Below, in pieces: positions 23,686 to 31,489 of a stretch of DNA of 33,906 nt; positions within the stretch are counted from its first letter, which is position 1; every line of letters starts with the position of its first letter. The position numbers were made by a program, and so were the translations under genes. This DNA comes from Coriobacteriia bacterium (GTDB lineage: Bacteria > Actinomycetota > Coriobacteriia > Anaerosomatales > Anaerosomataceae): the NCBI GenBank assembly GCA_030651765.1, contig JAUSBY010000013.1:1-33906 (forward strand). Direction: 5' to 3'. The notes under the pieces are model-generated. The model searched no databases. It was not told the origin of the DNA and saw nothing but the letters and a program-made list of their open reading frames with translations.

Positions 23686-24713
23686 CGGATGACTGTCACG
23701 CGCTCGGGAGCCACCGCGTCGAGCAGCCGGGTGTCGAGCAGACGCAGGAAGTCGAAGTGCACGCCGGGATCCACGATGCCTGCCCCGGCCGCCCAGCGTG
23801 CCTGATCCTCGAGGGTCATGACAAGCGACTGCCGGAGTCCCACGGCCCCCTCGGAGATGATGCAGTCGCACAGCTGATCCGTGCTGATGCCGAGCGCGTC
23901 GGCGAGCTCCTCCCGCGTTCGGCCGGTGGTGTCGGCGACACCCACACGCTCCGCTTCCAGCAAGGCCTCGATGAGCCGCTGAAGCGTCTCGGCAGCAGGG
24001 GACGCGTCATCGGGACGCACGCACAGGTTCATGGTCTTCTCGTACAGGCCGTGTTCCTCGAACAGGACGAAATCGTCGCCGAGGGCATCCTCAAGCTCCG
24101 AGACGAACGGCTGGCGGAGCGAGACGGCATCGAGCCGGCCGTCGATCAGCGCAGCTGTGACAGCTTCAAAAGAGTCGAAACTGATCTCGACGTCGCTTTC
24201 GGACATCCCATGCTTGATGAGGAACCCGTGCAGGAAGAAGTGGGCGGCCGTACCCTCCCGCGTGCCGACGCGCTTGCCGCGCAAGTCCGCCGGCTCGCTG
24301 ATGCCTGCATCCGAGCGTGCGACGATCCTGATGTCGCTCTGATCGGATGCAGCGGTCGCTACGATGCGTACCGGTTTGCCGCCGAGCGACGTGAGAACGA
24401 TCGGCGTGTCCGCGCATAGAGCCGCGTCGACCTCACCGGCAAGCAGCGCCTCGAGTGCGAGCTGGCTGCTGGAGTACTCCTTGAAGTCCACCTCGAGACC
24501 CGCGCCTGCGAAGAGACCCTCGGCGCGCGCGATGTAGGCCAGCGCGGAGAGTTCCTCGCGGCTCACACCCAGCGACACGGGAATCGGTGCGACGTCCGGC
24601 TCGGGGGACAGACGGTCGCACCCGCCGAGCGTGGGCATGACGGCGCACGCCAGCGACACAACGATCAGTGCCGTGGTCGCGCGATCGCGCTTCCATCGCC
24701 CCAATCGGCTCAC
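23682..24713 (-). CDS. NMT1/ThiY-like substrate-binding lipoprotein
   Basis: The 343-residue precursor has a signal peptide with lipobox LGGC (C32) and an NMT1-type periplasmic-binding fold. It carries PVSLGVSREELSALAYIARAEGLFAGAGLEVDFKEY, ALLAGEVDAALCADTPIV, LRGKRVGTREGTAAHFFLHGFLIKHG and LIDGRLDAVSLRQPFV. Family members bind small ligands such as pyrimidine thiamine precursors, nitrate, sulfonates or aromatic compounds. No ABC permease or ATPase is nearby; instead the gene is fused by overlap to a histidine kinase, so a sensory role is more likely than import. The start is GTG at 24713, overlapping the upstream stop by four bases. Confidence 0.85.
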   Translation of the reverse strand: MSRLGRWKRDRATTALIVVSLACAVMPTLGGCDRLSPEPDVAPIPVSLGVSREELSALAYIARAEGLFAGAGLEVDFKEYSSSQLALEALLAGEVDAALCADTPIVLTSLGGKPVRIVATAASDQSDIRIVARSDAGISEPADLRGKRVGTREGTAAHFFLHGFLIKHGMSESDVEISFDSFEAVTAALIDGRLDAVSLRQPFVSELEDALGDDFVLFEEHGLYEKTMNLCVRPDDASPAAETLQRLIEALLEAERVGVADTTGRTREELADALGISTDQLCDCIISEGAVGLRQSLVMTLEDQARWAAGAGIVDPGVHFDFLRLLDTRLLDAVAPERVTVIR

Positions 24714-25156
24714 ATGAGCTCCTCTGGCGTTTCGGCATCAAGCAGGGTCTTCAGCTGGTCCAGGTCCTCATCCACGATGTGCTCGAGCGCCTGGTGCAGA
24801 TAGCGCTCGAGCATCCGCTGATCACCCTTGAGTTCGAGCGTCATGGAGACCTCGAGCAAGGTGCCGGGCCCGTCCGGCCTCGCATCATAGCTGCCGTGCG
24901 CCCGCACACCGCCGTGCACGCGGTAGCAGATCCGCTCCCCCGGCGTGATGTCGGTGACCTCCAGGTTGAGCTCCGCGCTCCTGCCCTGATACGAAACCGC
25001 CTGATGCATGCGCAGCCCCACGCCCTCCCGTACATCGCCCACGAACTCGTGCGTATCCAGTTCACGCCTCCACCGGCGATCGTTGGCATGATCACCGACG
25101 AACGCCAGGACGACATCGGGGGGCTGGCCGATATAGACCGTCCGCCGCACGCGCAT
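24710..25156 (-). CDS. SRPBCC (START-like) domain protein, second of a pair
   Basis: The 148-residue protein has the SRPBCC ligand-binding fold. It has an N-terminal strand RRTVYIGQPPDVVLAFVGDHANDRRW, a beta-sheet region with VTDITPGERICYRVHGGVRAHGSYDARP, and a long C-terminal helix KGDQRMLERYLHQALEHIVDEDLDQLKTLLDAE. Such folds hold hydrophobic ligands in a deep cavity. ATG 25156 has AGGAGG nine bases upstream; the ATG at 25165 directly abuts AGGAGG and is less likely. It is paralogous to the gene immediately upstream and its stop overlaps the GTG of the binding-protein gene. Confidence 0.82.
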   Translation of the reverse strand: MRVRRTVYIGQPPDVVLAFVGDHANDRRWRRELDTHEFVGDVREGVGLRMHQAVSYQGRSAELNLEVTDITPGERICYRVHGGVRAHGSYDARPDGPGTLLEVSMTLELKGDQRMLERYLHQALEHIVDEDLDQLKTLLDAETPEELM

Positions 25157-25186
25157 CGGATGCATCCTCCTCTGCCCTACAGAGGA

Positions 25187-25609
25187 TTATCCCACGGATT
25201 CCATGACTCGTCTGAGCTGTTCGAGATCGGTCCGCGCAAGCTTGACCACCTCGGCCTCGACACGACCCGACACGAGAGCGGCCACACCACCCACATCTGC
25301 CGAGAGGGCCATGCTGACGCGCGTACCGCCGTCCTCGGGCCGGCATTGGAACGACAGCCGCGCCCGGATGGGACCGTGCATGCGGTACGAGAGCCGCTCG
25401 GGTGGCTGGTACTCGGTGACCTCGAGCTCCACGGTCTTGGTCTTCCCTTGCGCCGAGTAGACCTGCGTGACGCGGTCTCCGACACCGGTGACCTGTCCGC
25501 GCGATGAGGTGAGATGGCTTCGCCAGACACGGTCGTTGGCCGGATCCGCGATGAACGCGAACACCTCGGCCGGCTCCCGCTTGATGAGGATGCTCGCGCG
25601 CGCGTTCAT
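25187..25609 (-). CDS. SRPBCC (START-like) domain protein, first of a pair
   Basis: The 140-residue protein shares the layout of its neighbour: NARASILIKREPAEVFAFIADPANDRVWRSHL, VTQVYSAQGKTKTVELEVTEYQPPERLSYRMHGPIRARLSFQCRP and a C-terminal helix ending LARTDLEQLRRVMESVG. Matching segments (DPANDRVWR / DHANDRRWR; YQPPERLSYRMHG / ITPGERICYRVHG) show they arose by tandem duplication. ATG 25609 has AAGGGG five bases upstream. It is the first gene of a four-gene minus-strand operon ending with a histidine kinase. Confidence 0.82.
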   Translation of the reverse strand: MNARASILIKREPAEVFAFIADPANDRVWRSHLTSSRGQVTGVGDRVTQVYSAQGKTKTVELEVTEYQPPERLSYRMHGPIRARLSFQCRPEDGGTRVSMALSADVGGVAALVSGRVEAEVVKLARTDLEQLRRVMESVG

Positions 25610-25713
25610 GGTCACCCCTTCCGCAGACTGCGGACGCCTGCGGAACGACGGTAGCCCCGGAAGCCACAGCAGTCAACGCGGCCAACGTTCGGCCGAGCCC
25701 CGCCGCATGCGAA

Positions 25714-25743
25714 GGCGGCGGCCCGCTTGCGCGAACCGCCGCC
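25714..25743 (-). terminator. Terminator after the multicopper oxidase fusion gene
   Basis: GGCGGCGG pairs with CCGCCGCC across a 14-base loop, about 25-50 bases beyond the stop of the large gene and before the SRPBCC operon. There is no T-tract. Confidence 0.55.
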
Positions 25744-25766
25744 CCACGCGCTCAGCAGCGCGAAAG

Positions 25767-28700
25767 CTACGGTGCCGGTGGCACGAAGCCGTCGCTGAGC
25801 GTCTGCATGAACGCCACGATCGCGTCCTCCTGCATATCGCTGAGCCCGAGGTTACCCATGTTCACGGTGTCAAGGTTGCTCGCCACCTCCGGCTCGGGCC
25901 AGCCCGCGTCGGGCACGTCCCTCGTGTTGTAGAAGTGGACGACCTCCTTCAGCGTCTTGAAGTACCCGTTATGCCCGTACGGTGCCGTGAGTGCGACGTT
26001 GCGCAGACTCGGCGTCTTGAACAGGCCGTCGAGCTCCGGATTGGCCGCCACTCCTCCCGGCATCACCGCTGCAAGTCCGTGATCGATCCAGGCCGCGCCG
26101 TCAGGATTGAGGTCCGGCGGCAGGCTATAGAACGGATTGTCAGGGTTCTTCGGGGTGCCGATGTTCGAGTAGCGATAGTCGCTGAACAGGATGGTCTGGT
26201 CGGGCAGGTACGCCATCCCATCGCCCATCCCGGTCATGCCGCCCATCGGCGTCGTATGGCAGACCCAGCACTTGGCCACGCCGTTGAAGAGCATCATGCC
26301 CTGCATCTCCTGCATGGTGAACACACCCATGCGCTCAGGTCCGACGAACTTCATAGCGTAGTCGTGCTTCGAACTGAACGGATTGACCTCGGCGGTGCGC
26401 TCGAACGCGGCGATGACCGAGGCGATCCGATCGAACGCGGCAGCAGCATCACCCGTGTCCAGACTGTCGGGGCCGAACGCGGCCAGGAAGTCGGGCGCGT
26501 ACGCCGAGGCGGCAACCGCATCTACAACGGCTACGTCGTCGGCCATGTGCATCTCGAGAGGATTGAGGAACGGGCCCTTCGCCTGCTCCTCGAGCGTATC
26601 GACCCGGCCGTCCAGGAACTGACCACCGGTGAACTCACCGATAAGTTCGTCGAAGCCGAACGGCGGGATGAACGCCGCGTACGAGGCCATCGGCGCGTTG
26701 CGGTTGCCGAACACACCGGGCACCGCCCCTGGCGAGATCGCATCGCCGTCTGGATCGGCGAAGCCCGTTGCCGGGTCGTGACACGACGCGCACGACTGCC
26801 CGACGGGATCCGACAGGTTGGTGTCGAAGAAGATCTCCCTGCCGAGCGCGCGGAATGCATCGGCACCCACACCGTCGTTGAGCATCGAGACGACGTTGGA
26901 CGGCGCCGAATCGAACGTCTTGGTCGGGAACCCTATCGCTGCAGGGGTCGCCGGGTACTCGGTCGGATCGCCGATGACGTTCGTGGCGTAGACGCGGTAG
27001 AAGTACGTCACGCCCGGCACCGCCGTGTCATCTCCGTACGCGGTCTCGTTCTCACCCACGGAGAAGGTCACCGGCGCGCTCGTGAACTCGGAGTCCTCGG
27101 CGCGCTCGATCACAAACCCGGTCTCGTTGGCCGAGTTGTCCGTCCAGGTGAGGTTCATCACGCCCAGGTCGAGCGTTGCGGCCAGATCACTGGGTGGGCG
27201 CGGTGACACGCCGAACGCGATCGGGCGCATCATGTCCATCTCCTCGTGACTGAGGATGTGGCAGTGCCACATGTACTCCCAGCCGAAGTTGATGACCCTG
27301 TTGATGACCGGGAAGACCGACTCGCCCAGCGGGTCGAAGATCTCGCCGGCTTCCCACAGGATGGCGCCCTCCGGCATCGTCGGGTCGAGCGGCCGAACGC
27401 TGTTGGGCAGATCGAACGGCACCTGCGGCACAACCGGACGCAGCGCGACGATCGTGTCCTCGAGCGGGTTGACCTTCACCGTGTCCTTCCAGCCCAACTC
27501 GTTGGGCAGTGGCAACATCACTCTGTTGTCCCACGCCACACGATTGAGCAGCTGCACCTCGAACAGATGGAAGTGCATCGGGTGGGTGTCGACGCCGTTT
27601 TGGGTGATCTTCCAGATCTGCGTCCCGTCTCCCAGCTCACCGATCTTGGTACCCTCCACCGATTCACCGACGAGCTCCGTCGGCGGCGCCCCATAGTCGT
27701 ACAGGTTGAAGTTCTGCAGACCCGCGACCGTGTTAGGGACCTCGAGGCCGAGCTTGCCGGCCATGCGACCGTACGTCTTGTCGAAGGTCTCTCCCATCTC
27801 GTCCTGGATAGCCTTGGGCTCCAGCGGCAGGGTCACCACTGAGCCGTCGAGGGTCTTGAAGGTGAGTTCGTTGTCGAAGATCCGCACGATGCCCCAGTAC
27901 GGCCATATAGCCGAGAACTGCTGATTATACGCCGCGCTGTACGGGGCCTGCGTGACGATGATGTCTTCCTGCGACGAGGCGAACACGCCTTCCTGCGTGT
28001 CGGTTGACACGAACGCAGCTTCGAGGGCGGCGAGATCGAAGGCCGGCGCGGCAGGCGCATCGGCTACCTTGATCTGCATGACGGTGCGCACGTTGGGCCC
28101 GTAGCCGGGTCGCGTGCTCTCGTGACCGCCTTCCTCGGTGAAGTCTTCGTTGTCGGTGTAGTAGTCGTAGCGCGGGTCGGGAGCCGGCCACGGCGCGGGT
28201 GCGTCGTTGTAGACGATCAGCGTCTTGCCCGCCCATTTCGAGAAGTCGACGATGACATCCGCCCGCTCGGCGGGACCGAGCATCAGCGTCCCGTTGTTGA
28301 CGTTGCCCGCGTTGAATGTGGTCACATCGACGTTCCAGTCGATCGGCTGATTGGCCAGCACGACCGGCGCGGGAAGGAATCCTCCCTCGGTGGCGATCTG
28401 GATCATCTCGGGACCTGCGGTCGCGGGATCCGGGACGCCACCATCTCGGCCGTCTACCGGCCAGCCCTCCGGATACCGTGCATTCTTGTCGGCAGGCACC
28501 ATCTTGACTTCGGTGTCGTTCGGGGTGGCCTCAAGCACCAACGCGAACACGGCATCGCTTACCGCCACGTTTCCGCCAAACACATAGACCCGGAGGATGT
28601 CGAGCTTGTACGTTGCCAGGAAGTCGGCCGTCTCGGTTGGTAGGGAACCGGGCCACGTGAGAAGCATCGGGCCGCTCAGATGGCCGAGTGAGACACCACC

Positions 28701-31040
28701 GGACAGCGCGTCGATGGTGCTCGCGGCGATGCCGACATCGTCGAAGCGCAGCCAGCCCTCGGCGAGAGCCCGCTCGGCGAACGCGACTGCGGTCCCGAAG
28801 CGGTTCACACCCCAGATGCGATCGCTGGCGGCCACGCCGAGCTCCGTCGCCACCGAGTCACTGACCGCCGCAGGCCCACCGACGATGTAGCGATCGGTGA
28901 GACCGAGTGACGTGAGTGCCGTGAGTGTCGGCGCTGGGACCGAGGTGTTGCGCACCAACAGTATCGGATAGTGGGTCTGCACTGAGGCCGGTCCTGCGAT
29001 CAGGCTGTCGTAGAAGTTGGCGGGCGTGGAGCCGTTGACGATGAAGGCGCCCGTGGGGAACTCGGTGCCCAGGACGGACTTCATCCGGGTGGCCACCGCC
29101 GCCGCGGTCTCGTAGCGATCGGCGCCGGCAACGCGATCGACGCTTGCCACGTTTGGCAGGGCGTTGATCGCCGAGGCCACCGCAGGTGTGACGGCTACGG
29201 GACCACCGACGATGTGCACGACGACTCCGTCAGGCAACGCTTCGAGCGCGGCCTTTGTGACGGTGGGCAGGGCTCCGCGTCTGGTCAGCAGCAGCGGCGC
29301 ATTGTAGACGCCCGCAAGGCCCGCGCCGGAAAGCGCGTCCACCTGTGAGATATCCTCGCCGGAGGTGACCACGACGTGCGCAACGCCTTCCCAGCCGGGA
29401 AACGCCATCTCGGCGGACTCGGCAGCCGTGGCGTAGCGATCCGGACCAAAGACCCGTACGGCTCCGGGAGTAGGATCGCTCTCGTAGAGCTGCAGGTTCC
29501 AGAAGCGGTCGTTCCCGGAGTTGAGGACGCGGAAGCGGTACGACTTGGGATCGACCTCGAGCGTCGGATACGCCGTGCCGTTCACGACCGGCGTGTCAAA
29601 GAACGCCTCCATGCCCATCGAGGGATGCGGCACGCCGGGAATCATCGGCGGCTGGCCGGGAGTCTCCTCGGGGCTGACGTAGTAGGGGTTGGGAACCGGC
29701 CCGACCTCTACCGCTGTCGGCGGCCAGAACCACGGACCGTAGTGCCAGCGGCCCATCGCGTTGTAGCCGCTGATGTCATACGGGTTCTGCGCAGGCATGT
29801 AGACGTGCGGCAACCACAGATCACCCGTGTTAGGCGTACCGGGCGTCGTCCCCCAGTTCCAGGTGGGGTCGGTCTGGCCGATGGTGTCAGCGTCAACGAA
29901 CGTCTTATCCTGGAAGATCAGCGGAATCTGCTCCTCGGGGATGAGCCCCCGATCGAGGAGATCGAGTTCGGTCTCGTCTTGCAGAATGTAGCCGGCCGCC
30001 TCACCCGCGTACACGTTCAGGCGCGTGATGCCGAACGAGTGGTCGTGGTAGAACATCAGGCGCGCGCTCTGCTGGTTGGTGTAGTAGAAGGTCATCGAGC
30101 CGTCGCCCGGATCCGGCATGTCCGGTACGTCTACGACGCTGACACCCTCGGGGTACGGGGTGTTCTCGCCCGCAGGCGTGATCCACTGATGCGGCGTGCC
30201 GTCACTGATCCACGGGCTGCGTCCGCCATGCAGGTGCAGCGTGGCGCGGTTCTCCGTGTAGTTCACCGGCATGCCCTCGGGCACCATCTCCATCAGCGGC
30301 CCCATACCGGCGCCCATCACCGACGTGTCGACCGGGATGAACAGGTCGCCGTCCTCGCCGATGGGTAGTCTGTTCGTGAACTTGATGCGTACTGGACGGT
30401 CCTTCGAGGCGATGATGGTCGGCCCGAGGTAGTGGATCGGATCGGGCTCGATGGTGTTGTTGCCCTCGGCGTCGGTCCCGTTGTTGACCTGAACGTAGCC
30501 CCTGAGCGTGGTCGGCGGCAGATCCGAGTGCATCTGCTCCTCGTACTCATACAGATCGATCTCGTAGTAGTCCGAGCCGGGATAGGTGGTCGTGTCCGGC
30601 TTGGCCACCGACAGGTACTGGCCGAGGTTGTTCGCGTTGTCCGGGCCGAGACCAGGCAGCCCGTCGACGAACTTCCGGAGCGGCGGCGTGTAGGCCCAGT
30701 TAGGCGTCATGCCCGAGTAGTCGGGGACATCGCCGGGGCCCGGCGCTTCGAGCGCCATCGCCTCGAAGTACTCCTCGGGTCCCGCATCGGACGACAGCCC
30801 GAGGGTCTCGAGCTTCTTGGCCAGGTTGGACACCGCGATGTCCCGGTCCTCCTGGGTCACCACGCGATCCTGGCGCTCCCGCGCCTTCTCCACCTTCTGC
30901 GCGTATCGGTCCCGCGCGCTGACCACGCTGTCCTTCTCGCCGGAAACGGCGGCTGCGATACCGCCGCTCGATACAGCGAGCAGGGCAAGCGCGATCGTCA
31001 GCATCAGCAGACGATTCGGTCTTCCTCTCACGCCCCTCAC
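25767..31040 (-). CDS. Secreted multicopper oxidase with nested CWB2 anchor, FN3 and di-haem MauG/peroxidase domain
   Basis: The 1757-residue protein has a signal peptide (about 1-31) and a helical linker, then a multicopper oxidase. Copper motifs are HLHG (269-272), HDH (332-334), HPMHFH (1153-1158) and HCHILSHEEMDM (1259-1270), so type 1, 2 and 3 sites are all complete. Between NLQLYES (515-521) and TEVKMVPAD (843-851) of the second cupredoxin domain lie about 318 residues of three CWB2 repeats (RYATA 535, RYETA 642, RFGTA 747). An FN3 domain follows (about 1280-1375), then a MauG/cytochrome c peroxidase domain (about 1390-1750) with haems CASCH (1417-1421) and CWVCH (1591-1595). Oxidases of this large class include Geobacter OmpB-type proteins linked to metal-oxide reduction. 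A wall-held metal- or phenol-redox enzyme is inferred. The start is GTG 31040; GTG 31031, three codons in, has better ribosome-binding-site spacing. Confidence 0.92.
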   Translation of the reverse strand: MRGVRGRPNRLLMLTIALALLAVSSGGIAAAVSGEKDSVVSARDRYAQKVEKARERQDRVVTQEDRDIAVSNLAKKLETLGLSSDAGPEEYFEAMALEAPGPGDVPDYSGMTPNWAYTPPLRKFVDGLPGLGPDNANNLGQYLSVAKPDTTTYPGSDYYEIDLYEYEEQMHSDLPPTTLRGYVQVNNGTDAEGNNTIEPDPIHYLGPTIIASKDRPVRIKFTNRLPIGEDGDLFIPVDTSVMGAGMGPLMEMVPEGMPVNYTENRATLHLHGGRSPWISDGTPHQWITPAGENTPYPEGVSVVDVPDMPDPGDGSMTFYYTNQQSARLMFYHDHSFGITRLNVYAGEAAGYILQDETELDLLDRGLIPEEQIPLIFQDKTFVDADTIGQTDPTWNWGTTPGTPNTGDLWLPHVYMPAQNPYDISGYNAMGRWHYGPWFWPPTAVEVGPVPNPYYVSPEETPGQPPMIPGVPHPSMGMEAFFDTPVVNGTAYPTLEVDPKSYRFRVLNSGNDRFWNLQLYESDPTPGAVRVFGPDRYATAAESAEMAFPGWEGVAHVVVTSGEDISQVDALSGAGLAGVYNAPLLLTRRGALPTVTKAALEALPDGVVVHIVGGPVAVTPAVASAINALPNVASVDRVAGADRYETAAAVATRMKSVLGTEFPTGAFIVNGSTPANFYDSLIAGPASVQTHYPILLVRNTSVPAPTLTALTSLGLTDRYIVGGPAAVSDSVATELGVAASDRIWGVNRFGTAVAFAERALAEGWLRFDDVGIAASTIDALSGGVSLGHLSGPMLLTWPGSLPTETADFLATYKLDILRVYVFGGNVAVSDAVFALVLEATPNDTEVKMVPADKNARYPEGWPVDGRDGGVPDPATAGPEMIQIATEGGFLPAPVVLANQPIDWNVDVTTFNAGNVNNGTLMLGPAERADVIVDFSKWAGKTLIVYNDAPAPWPAPDPRYDYYTDNEDFTEEGGHESTRPGYGPNVRTVMQIKVADAPAAPAFDLAALEAAFVSTDTQEGVFASSQEDIIVTQAPYSAAYNQQFSAIWPYWGIVRIFDNELTFKTLDGSVVTLPLEPKAIQDEMGETFDKTYGRMAGKLGLEVPNTVAGLQNFNLYDYGAPPTELVGESVEGTKIGELGDGTQIWKITQNGVDTHPMHFHLFEVQLLNRVAWDNRVMLPLPNELGWKDTVKVNPLEDTIVALRPVVPQVPFDLPNSVRPLDPTMPEGAILWEAGEIFDPLGESVFPVINRVINFGWEYMWHCHILSHEEMDMMRPIAFGVSPRPPSDLAATLDLGVMNLTWTDNSANETGFVIERAEDSEFTSAPVTFSVGENETAYGDDTAVPGVTYFYRVYATNVIGDPTEYPATPAAIGFPTKTFDSAPSNVVSMLNDGVGADAFRALGREIFFDTNLSDPVGQSCASCHDPATGFADPDGDAISPGAVPGVFGNRNAPMASYAAFIPPFGFDELIGEFTGGQFLDGRVDTLEEQAKGPFLNPLEMHMADDVAVVDAVAASAYAPDFLAAFGPDSLDTGDAAAAFDRIASVIAAFERTAEVNPFSSKHDYAMKFVGPERMGVFTMQEMQGMMLFNGVAKCWVCHTTPMGGMTGMGDGMAYLPDQTILFSDYRYSNIGTPKNPDNPFYSLPPDLNPDGAAWIDHGLAAVMPGGVAANPELDGLFKTPSLRNVALTAPYGHNGYFKTLKEVVHFYNTRDVPDAGWPEPEVASNLDTVNMGNLGLSDMQEDAIVAFMQTLSDGFVPPAP
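28521..29474 (-). other. CWB2 triple-repeat insertion inside the multicopper oxidase coding sequence
   Basis: This segment encodes about residues 523-840. It contains three CWB2 units with the RYxTA signatures, VDALSGAGLAG/YDSLIAGPAS/IDALSGGVSLG blocks and the VGGPVAV/VGGPAAV/FGGNVAV strands. Removing it would rejoin the cupredoxin sequence LQLYESDP...NDTEVKMVPA without loss, so it is an in-frame domain insertion. Confidence 0.85.
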
Positions 31041-31197
31041 TCCTCCAGTTGGATGACTCTACGTTGCATGTCCTTGAGCGGATTGCCGTGATCCCGACTC
31101 CCTCGTCGCCCTGCGAGGCACAGCAGGCTCCCGATCGCCGCGATGCCACCGTCCCGTGCTCAACGACCGCCGGGAGGACTTCGCCCGAACAACGAAC

Positions 31198-31238
31198 GAC
31201 CCCCCGGCATCCAGTCTTGGGAACTGGCCCGGAGGGTC
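31198..31238 (-). terminator. Terminator-like two-part hairpin in the leader of the multicopper oxidase gene
   Basis: On the minus strand GACCCTCCGG pairs with CCGGGGGGTC (one G-U) and an inner CCAGT pairs with ACTGG around TCCCAAG; GTTCGTTGTTC follows. It could be an attenuator in the leader or the terminator of the DUF1266 gene, which ends 250 bases upstream. Confidence 0.5.
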
Positions 31239-31346
31239 ATCGGCTCATGTGCGAGCGGCGTCAGGTGAAGCATGTTCGTGCGCATCTGCATCGCGGGTCG
31301 CCTCTGCCGGGGGGCGAATGTACGGCATCTACCCACATTCTGACGA

Positions 31347-31352
31347 ATTATA
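31347..31352 (-). promoter_or_regulatory. Candidate -10 box for the multicopper oxidase gene
   Basis: A perfect TATAAT on the minus strand stands in a short AT-rich patch of otherwise GC-rich DNA, 300 bases before the start codon. No clear -35 hexamer is seen. An inverted repeat (31316-31340) begins right at the expected transcription start and could be an operator. Confidence 0.45.
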
Positions 31353-31489
31353 AACGCCGGCCGTCGCACCGAGCGCTGCGGGGCGCATGCGAACACGCCG
31401 CGCTCATGAGTCTAGCGCGTGCGCCGTCGGCCGGATACGCTTGGTGGACGGCTCTTGGTCGCTCATCCTGGGTTAGGCACAGCTCGATC

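Larger units (their letters stand above)
31041..31489. other. Intergenic region of about 450 bp upstream of the multicopper oxidase fusion
   Basis: No gene is supported here. On the minus strand it holds a TATAAT box (31352-31347), a small inverted repeat GAATGT...ACATTC (31316-31340) and a long hairpin (31198-31238), all upstream of the large gene. It looks like a promoter with a structured 5' leader of about 300 nt. Confidence 0.6.

Noticed and set aside
23686-23871. N-terminal extension of the histidine kinase
   Set aside because: It overlaps the binding-protein gene in another frame and has no signal or domain; ATG 23685 starts the first membrane helix region.
22075-25609. ABC importer operon
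   Set aside because: A substrate-binding lipoprotein is present but there is no permease or ATPase; the coupled partner is a kinase.
31041-31345. c-di-GMP (GEMM) or other known riboswitch in the oxidase leader
   Set aside because: The conserved GEMM core sequences are not present and no other class fits by eye; only generic hairpins remain.
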